A stretch of DNA of 45,134 nt from a virus. The stretch spans positions 1 through 45,134 of IMG/VR virus record IMGVR_UViG_3300009428_002659. One strand, given 5' to 3'. Shown piece by piece: positions 40,006-45,134 of the stretch. Numbering within the stretch: the first letter of the stretch is position 1; every line of letters begins with the position of its first letter. A program made the position numbers and the translations under genes. A model generated the notes under the pieces. It did no database searches, was not told the origin of the DNA, and was given only the letters and a program-made list of their open reading frames with translations.

Positions 40006-41544
40006 CTATGGAGTAAAGTTACCTAGCACTTTCTGATGGATTGTCCATGTAAACGGGCTAGTGCCTCCTAATCTCTTCATATAGTATAGATAGTGGCTAC
40101 CATTTTCTATTGATGCAAAATTTCCTTCAACACCTGTTAATGAGTCAGTCTCTTTAAAATCAGCATTGGTTACGCCGTCTTCGTATAAAGTATCGTCAGT
40201 AGCACTGCAATTTATCATATATATTGTTTCTCCGGTCCATAATTCCATTATGCCGATAGAGCCGATTGTTATTGGACCATTAGGTCCGGTTGTTGTAATA
40301 TCATTATATGATGGTGTACCTGCTGTTGATAGGCTCCATGCTGTTGATAGGTCCCACTTAACTATATTTACTTGATTAGGTGAGGAATCTACTGTTACTA
40401 TAGTCAATTCTGTTCCATCAGGACTAAAGTGTAATCCTTTTGGATACCCTCCAAAAGGTACTAAGAAAGATAGGGAAGTTCCGGTAGTTGCCATTGTTGT
40501 TATGTTCCATGCTGTGCTTAACGTATACTGTACAATACTGCTATTGTATCGGATATACGCTTTAGTACCGTCGCTGGACATTTGAAAATGCGTAAAGCTG
40601 GTAGTAAGTGCTGAGCTTATTCCAACGTTGGCAATTGTAGACGATAGGTCGTGTGCCGTTGATATACTTAATTGTCTAATTTTCTTATTGGTATACTCAA
40701 CCACATACAGTTTAGTACCAGTTGGATCAACATACGGTTGAATGTTTGCTGGAGTGTTAGATCCATTTATTAATGAGGTTATATCTTTAGATCCTCCAGT
40801 CGTAATGTCGGATATACTCCAGCTACTTGTACTGCTGTATGGAGTATCTATTACTTTACTTACATTTAATCTTACTACGTCTTTAATTTTGTTTATATTA
40901 GCTGCTATAACACCGTTAACTATTTCACCATACCCAGTATCTAATGTATATTCTAATCTAGGGTAGTAAGAAGAGTTATTGTAATAAAAGGAAGCAAAGT
41001 CGTTTGAAAGTCCTGTTGGATCGACGTCACTGAAGTCATAGGTATGGTCGCATATTGCTAAATTAAAGTTAGCATTACCTACTGCATCAGCTTTAGCATC
41101 CGAGTTTAACGAAATGGTTTTTAAAGTTCCTGATCCTCCTGTTGGCATTGTATATTCAGCAGAGTACGGGGTACTAAAGTCTACGTTATAGTCGGCTGTA
41201 GTTAAAGCAAAGAAGCTTGAATCCCATGTATTACTATTTTTAATTACTATAACGTCTTTGAATGATGTGTATCCGGTAGATTTATATAGTTTTAAATTTA
41301 ACTGTGTTATTGTACCTGTTACCCCAGAGAAATTAAAAGATAACATATCTCTACTTATTTTCCACAAATTTCCTCTACCTCCTGTTTGTTTATAAGCTTC
41401 AGGTCCCATTACTGTTGGGTTAATAGATACTAGTCCAGAACCGGTACTTGCATCTCTAGTATCACTCCAGGTATACCCTGTTGTATCTAGTGAGTGTCCT
41501 ACTGTTCCGTCTATTGACTGTTTACTTGTTGGTATTGTTGGCAT
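40006..41544 (-). CDS. Tail appendage/adhesin with beta-propeller-like C-terminal half
   Basis: 512 aa. The N-terminal 200 residues are Ser/Thr/Gly-rich beta structure. From about 250 the chain shows repeated blade patterns: VDPTGTKLYVVEYTNKKI, MSSDGTKAYIRYN, FSPDGTELTIVTVDSS, each followed by an LSTAW-x-(I/L)-(S/T) strand. This is typical of 40-60-residue beta-propeller repeats. It lies between a methyltransferase and small virion genes next to the fibre, so a receptor- or polysaccharide-binding role is likely. Confidence 0.7.
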   Translation of the reverse strand: MPTIPTSKQSIDGTVGHSLDTTGYTWSDTRDASTGSGLVSINPTVMGPEAYKQTGGRGNLWKISRDMLSFNFSGVTGTITQLNLKLYKSTGYTSFKDVIVIKNSNTWDSSFFALTTADYNVDFSTPYSAEYTMPTGGSGTLKTISLNSDAKADAVGNANFNLAICDHTYDFSDVDPTGLSNDFASFYYNNSSYYPRLEYTLDTGYGEIVNGVIAANINKIKDVVRLNVSKVIDTPYSSTSSWSISDITTGGSKDITSLINGSNTPANIQPYVDPTGTKLYVVEYTNKKIRQLSISTAHDLSSTIANVGISSALTTSFTHFQMSSDGTKAYIRYNSSIVQYTLSTAWNITTMATTGTSLSFLVPFGGYPKGLHFSPDGTELTIVTVDSSPNQVNIVKWDLSTAWSLSTAGTPSYNDITTTGPNGPITIGSIGIMELWTGETIYMINCSATDDTLYEDGVTNADFKETDSLTGVEGNFASIENGSHYLYYMKRLGGTSPFTWTIHQKVLGNFTP

Positions 41545-41566
41545 AACTCTTTTGTTATTATATTAA

Positions 41567-42265
41567 TTATCTTTCGTATTTAGGCATCCAGTACGTATCT
41601 GTTGTATGGTATTTATTACTAGGTACCAATATTCCATGATCGCTCATTTTAATACGTTCATATGTAAGTCCTCGTTTTTTTTGAGTTTTTTCGTCCGGTA
41701 TACTATCTTGCATTGGATTCCACCATGTCATTCTTCCTTTTGGAGCTAGTATTTTAGTAATGTAGTCTTTAATCTTATCTAGATTATTGTCATTATATGT
41801 ATCAATAAAAACTGCATGGTATTGTCTTAATTTTGATTCTTCAAACGTTTTTTGGAATTCTCCATACCAGTCTTTTCCTCCAATAATTTCTACCTTTTTA
41901 TGGGCTGTCGATTTTTTTTGACTAAATAGTTTGTTTTGGGTATTTGCAAATGCTTGTGCTCTTATAACTATCTCTGGGTGTAATTCTACTATTGTGTGTA
42001 TATCTGGAGAGTATTTCTGTATCAGGCCTGCTGCTATCCCCATACCGAATCCTATTTCTAATACGCTTTCTGCTTTACCATCGTTTGTTACCCATTCAGC
42101 TGATCTTTTCATTATCGGAGTTTCCCACTCCATCATTATGTTAAAGGTCTCTAAACCATCGGAAAATGATATTTTATTTTTGCTAAAATTTAATTCCTTT
42201 TCTTTGTAACCGGGCTTATATTCAAACTTGTGATCTGCTTTTTCTATCTTTTTTCCTTCTGGCAT
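41567..42265 (-). CDS. SAM-dependent methyltransferase, guanidinoacetate-methyltransferase-like
   Basis: 232 aa class I methyltransferase. SAM motif I is VLEIGFGMGIAAGLIQ (68-83), with IVELHPE (92-98) as the acidic ribose-binding loop and YHAVFIDTYND as motif post-II. MMEWETP (44-50) upstream of motif I is characteristic of GAMT/Rmt2-type enzymes. The substrate is unknown. It is located between the fibre and the adhesin, so modification of a virion protein or host surface/small molecule is possible; DNA methylation is less likely as there is no target-recognition region or DPPY motif. Confidence 0.8.
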   Translation of the reverse strand: MPEGKKIEKADHKFEYKPGYKEKELNFSKNKISFSDGLETFNIMMEWETPIMKRSAEWVTNDGKAESVLEIGFGMGIAAGLIQKYSPDIHTIVELHPEIVIRAQAFANTQNKLFSQKKSTAHKKVEIIGGKDWYGEFQKTFEESKLRQYHAVFIDTYNDNNLDKIKDYITKILAPKGRMTWWNPMQDSIPDEKTQKKRGLTYERIKMSDHGILVPSNKYHTTDTYWMPKYER

Positions 42266-42293
42266 CTCCTTTATATATTTTATGTTAACTTTA

Positions 42294-45134
42294 CTATGCT
42301 ATTTCTACAAATGTGTTATCTGGGCAGAAGTATATTTCTGATGAAACTCCGGTAGAGTATCCTACTATTCTAGCTATATGTCCTGTAGTACTTGGAATAG
42401 CTGCAGTTGCATTTCCAGCTGTGGCAGTACTTACATATAACGGTAATCCTGCGTTTACAGATTCTGTAAAAGTTGCAGTAGATCTTGAAAAACCTCTTAA
42501 TAGTATCCCATCAGAAGCTTTAGTTCCCAGTGCTACTCCTAAAAGAGCTTTACTTGTTGTACCTGTATCTGCTTTTGCTCTGTTCCAAGCGCCAGAAGTA
42601 TTAAGATACACTAGATCTCCTGCAGTTATTGTACCGTGATTTCCAAAAGTAACTATTTCACCTCTGAATTGATTATTCGCTGTTGGTCTTGTATATGATA
42701 AAGTCTCTCCAACCGATACATCTCCGTAAGCTCTTACCATACCGGTTGAAAGGGACGTTACTGAGTCTCTTATATTTGCAGTACTTTCTGTTGAAACAAC
42801 TAATGATGATTCTGGAATTGCATCTCCAATTAATGTCATTTCTACGGATACATTACTTCCGCCATTCAGTAGTATTTCTACAACTCCTGATGCTGTAATA
42901 CGTATACCTTCTATAAATTTATAGGCAGAATTGGTAGAGCTTACATGTGCATCTAGAATGTTGATATGTGCTGCGCCTCCTGCATATCCCTCTGATGCTA
43001 TGAAAGATAGCGATGTATGAGCATAACTCCTTATATGACATTCTATTGGACAAGAATTGTTGTCCTGTATTTGAAATAACTTATACCAGGCGTCAGTATT
43101 ACTTGTTGCTGCTGTGGTGTAGTTTGTAGTACTTCCTTTTGGGAACGATGATGTTAATGTAGCTGCAAGTGCACTTGAGTTTGTTGAGTTCCATACTGTG
43201 GCTGTGTTTGCAGTAGAAAATCCTGATGGTGCAGAGGTTGATCCGTTACTGTTGCTGTATGGTGTTATCGTTCCATCAGAAATATGTGCTGTAGCTGTGA
43301 TTTCTGAGAATTCACCGTTTCGTATATAAATGTCTGTTGCTGTAGTACTTACATCTACTTGTCCTATTTGAGTAACTACTTGACTAGTTCCGTTAACACC
43401 GTTTGTAAAATCGTAGTAAATTAAATCATAATTATTATCATTATTTAATTGCCCTACAAGTTTTCCATAAGCAGGTATTTGACCATCACCGTAGGAAGCA
43501 GATCTACCTGCAAGTTCTATAATAAACCTGGTGGATTGAGTTGCAGTAATTCTTGCTATTCTATGATAAATATTTGTTCCATTAGTTGTATTTTCTAATG
43601 CTCTCCATGTATAGAATTTAGCATTACCGTCACTACTGAATGAGTCACCTTTTATATCTCCGTCTACTTCTAATTTACTGCTAGGATTAGTCATCCCAAT
43701 ACCAACGTTAATTCCAGTAAAATAGGCGACAGTATTAGAAATATTCAGCCTAGGAACACCGCTTCTTGAGACTTGGAACGCCCCAGTAGTATTGATAGTT
43801 AGTAAGCTACTAGATCCTGTAAACTTAATGGAAGCTGGTTGTGATGCTATTGCTGCTTGATTACCAAAGTAAATTCCTGGGTTACCGTATTGTGATGTAT
43901 ATAGATTAATGTTAGATTCCCCACCGTAGCCGGTAACAGTTCTACTTTCTATTCTTAATTCATTTGCAACTGTACTTGAAGGTACTGGTAATATCGCTGT
44001 ATGCAATAAAGTAGCCGGGCTAGTCACTCCAATCCCAACGTTGCCTGCAGTTATATAGTTACCTGTACCATCTGTGAATAAAGCTATTTTAGTAACTCCA
44101 GCGTCAAGCATTTCTAACCTTGCTCCGTCAGTAGCTTTTTCTCCTAATTTAATTATACTATTTGTATTTCCGTTTGCTTGTATAACTATACCAGATTCAC
44201 CTGAGCTTACTGAATTTGATTTTACAGTTAAAGGTGATACAGGTGTTGCTCCAATACCAACCTGGCCTGTTATAAATACGTCTCCGGAGCTGTCTATTCT
44301 TAATCTTTCACTTGAGTTTGTATTAAATTGTATAGTATCCGCACCGCTAAAACCGAAGTAGGTATTGGAATCTCCGTTGTGTCTTATGTACCTATCTGTA
44401 CCTATATCCCCGCCAACATCTAGAGTGAATATCGGTGTTGCCCCGTTTAGGCCGATACTCATTACTCCATCAACAGTAGCTAGGCCGGTAGCATTTACAT
44501 TAAATATTGGTACTCCTGATATATCTGAGACTGTGAATAAATCTCCTGTTAGATTGTCTGTTATAGAGAATAACTGTCCTTGTGATCCTTGTATGTCTAA
44601 TACTGTCGAACCTGATGCATATACTTCTAATTTACTGCTAGGACTAGTTGTCCCTATACCAACGCTACCACTCGGTGTTATAGTTAGTCTAGCATCACCT
44701 AGATTTGCACTAGTGCTTCCTCCAGGACTATTTAATATGTGTATATTACCTCTTGCATCTCCATGGGCTGCATCATCTCTTTCAAATACAATTGCTGAAT
44801 GCCTGTAGTTTACATTGGCTGCTTCTGAATAACCAAAATGTAAACCGGCGTAAGAACCAGCTGATACTGTACCTCCAATACTTGCTACTGTATTGTTTGC
44901 CAATTTAACGTCAAATTTAGATTGTGGAGTAGTTGTCCCGATACCGACGTTACCTCCTACATCTACTACTAATTCCGATGTACTACTTTGATGACCCAAC
45001 CAAACTTGCTTAGTATCATCAGCCGAAACAAGCATGTTGTTTCCATTGCTAGCCATTTGATAACCCCTAAAAGTTAAATATTGAGAAGCATTGCCTCTAG
45101 TTAACGTTAGTATTGTATTATTGTCAACCCCCAA
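42294..45134 (-). CDS. Tail fibre protein, 5'-truncated by the window edge
   Basis: 946 residues are visible and the reading frame runs off the edge, so the N-terminus is missing. The visible N-terminal half has repeated units built on VGIGTTSPSSKLEV (variants VGIGTTTPQSKFDV, VGIGVTSPATLLHT, VGIGMTNPSSKLEV), spaced 60-110 residues and typical of trimeric fibres with intertwined beta strands. The middle is Ser/Thr/Asn-rich. The last 120 residues (GDLVYLNTSGAWNRAKAD, LLGVALGTKASDGILLRGF and a final CPDNTFVEIA) form a separate domain, likely the receptor-binding or trimerisation tip. Confidence 0.85.
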   Translation of the reverse strand: MGVDNNTILTLTRGNASQYLTFRGYQMASNGNNMLVSADDTKQVWLGHQSSTSELVVDVGGNVGIGTTTPQSKFDVKLANNTVASIGGTVSAGSYAGLHFGYSEAANVNYRHSAIVFERDDAAHGDARGNIHILNSPGGSTSANLGDARLTITPSGSVGIGTTSPSSKLEVYASGSTVLDIQGSQGQLFSITDNLTGDLFTVSDISGVPIFNVNATGLATVDGVMSIGLNGATPIFTLDVGGDIGTDRYIRHNGDSNTYFGFSGADTIQFNTNSSERLRIDSSGDVFITGQVGIGATPVSPLTVKSNSVSSGESGIVIQANGNTNSIIKLGEKATDGARLEMLDAGVTKIALFTDGTGNYITAGNVGIGVTSPATLLHTAILPVPSSTVANELRIESRTVTGYGGESNINLYTSQYGNPGIYFGNQAAIASQPASIKFTGSSSLLTINTTGAFQVSRSGVPRLNISNTVAYFTGINVGIGMTNPSSKLEVDGDIKGDSFSSDGNAKFYTWRALENTTNGTNIYHRIARITATQSTRFIIELAGRSASYGDGQIPAYGKLVGQLNNDNNYDLIYYDFTNGVNGTSQVVTQIGQVDVSTTATDIYIRNGEFSEITATAHISDGTITPYSNSNGSTSAPSGFSTANTATVWNSTNSSALAATLTSSFPKGSTTNYTTAATSNTDAWYKLFQIQDNNSCPIECHIRSYAHTSLSFIASEGYAGGAAHINILDAHVSSTNSAYKFIEGIRITASGVVEILLNGGSNVSVEMTLIGDAIPESSLVVSTESTANIRDSVTSLSTGMVRAYGDVSVGETLSYTRPTANNQFRGEIVTFGNHGTITAGDLVYLNTSGAWNRAKADTGTTSKALLGVALGTKASDGILLRGFSRSTATFTESVNAGLPLYVSTATAGNATAAIPSTTGHIARIVGYSTGVSSEIYFCPDNTFVEIA
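43677..44960 (-). repeat. Coding repeats in the fibre gene (GIG-T-P units)
   Basis: At least six imperfect units, each with a reverse-complement core like CCAATACCAACGTT (for example near 43690, 44030, 44255, 44655 and 44940), encode NVGIG-x-(T/N/S)-x-P. Such repeats allow recombination-driven length change in host-range fibres. Confidence 0.7.

Noticed and set aside
41567-42265. Methyltransferase as a DNA methylase of a restriction-modification type
   Set aside because: No DPPY/NPPY motif or target-recognition region; the WETP block matches GAMT-type enzymes.
1-45134. tRNA genes or CRISPR arrays
   Set aside because: Intergenic gaps are short and filled by promoters, hairpins or small genes. 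No cloverleaf or regularly spaced direct repeats were seen; the only tandem-type repeats are coding repeats in the fibre.

Overview
The window is a contiguous piece of a T4-like myovirus (contractile-tailed phage) genome. It is AT-rich and essentially all coding is on the minus strand, so transcription runs from high to low coordinates. The evidence is a T4-type tail module (sheath gp18-like, tube gp19-like, gp26/PF12322-like protein, gp53-like LysM wedge protein, tape measure, hub with lytic domains) together with a T4-type replication set (gp32-like SSB, UvsX/RecA, 5'-3' exonuclease, DnaB/gp41-like helicase). The polymerases, however, are family A. Start codons sit in A/T-rich leaders with almost no Shine-Dalgarno sequences, and the fibres carry GIGT-P-KLEV repeats. 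Both fit a Bacteroidota (flavobacterial, probably marine) host; this host call is an inference.

Layout in transcription order. (1) 45134-39211: a partial trimeric fibre, a GAMT-like methyltransferase, a beta-propeller adhesin and small virion-associated proteins. (2) 39063-24171: tail sheath, tail tube, tail assembly chaperone pair, tape measure and baseplate/hub proteins. (3) 24128-18003: a second, proofreading-deficient-looking family-A polymerase, SSB, recombinase, exonuclease and helicase, closed by an intrinsic terminator. (4) 17903-13685: class I ribonucleotide reductase, a Holliday-junction-resolvase-related nuclease and thioredoxin. (5) 13604-3451: a 7-deazaguanine pathway interleaved with lysis, nuclease, nucleotide and redox genes. 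(6) 2889-1: the main family-A DNA polymerase with proofreading domain, then the start of a small heat-shock protein.

The main biological theme is DNA hypermodification. FolE, QueD, QueE and QueC build preQ0, QueF reduces it to preQ1, and a DpdA-like transglycosylase would exchange it into DNA guanines. A formyltransferase-like gene in the same operon fits the dPreQ1 formyltransferase role (DpdN), so the predicted base is 2'-deoxy-7-(formylamino)methyl-7-deazaguanine. The folE-dpdA-formyltransferase operon and the queD-queE operon each begin with a short RNA hairpin plus A-rich tail. These hairpins have nearly identical loops, a covarying stem, and a close match to preQ1-I riboswitches of the Thermoanaerobacter tengcongensis type. 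A third, weaker candidate precedes queC. This suggests feedback control of phage DNA modification by its own precursor.

Two recurrent AT-rich motifs appear in intergenic gaps on the coding strand. TTC(G/T)TATATT precedes mainly metabolic and replication operons, and TATTTATAATAAA precedes structural and lysis genes. They look like phage promoter classes, and several lie immediately after intrinsic-terminator hairpins. No tRNA, CRISPR array, insertion sequence or plus-strand gene was found.
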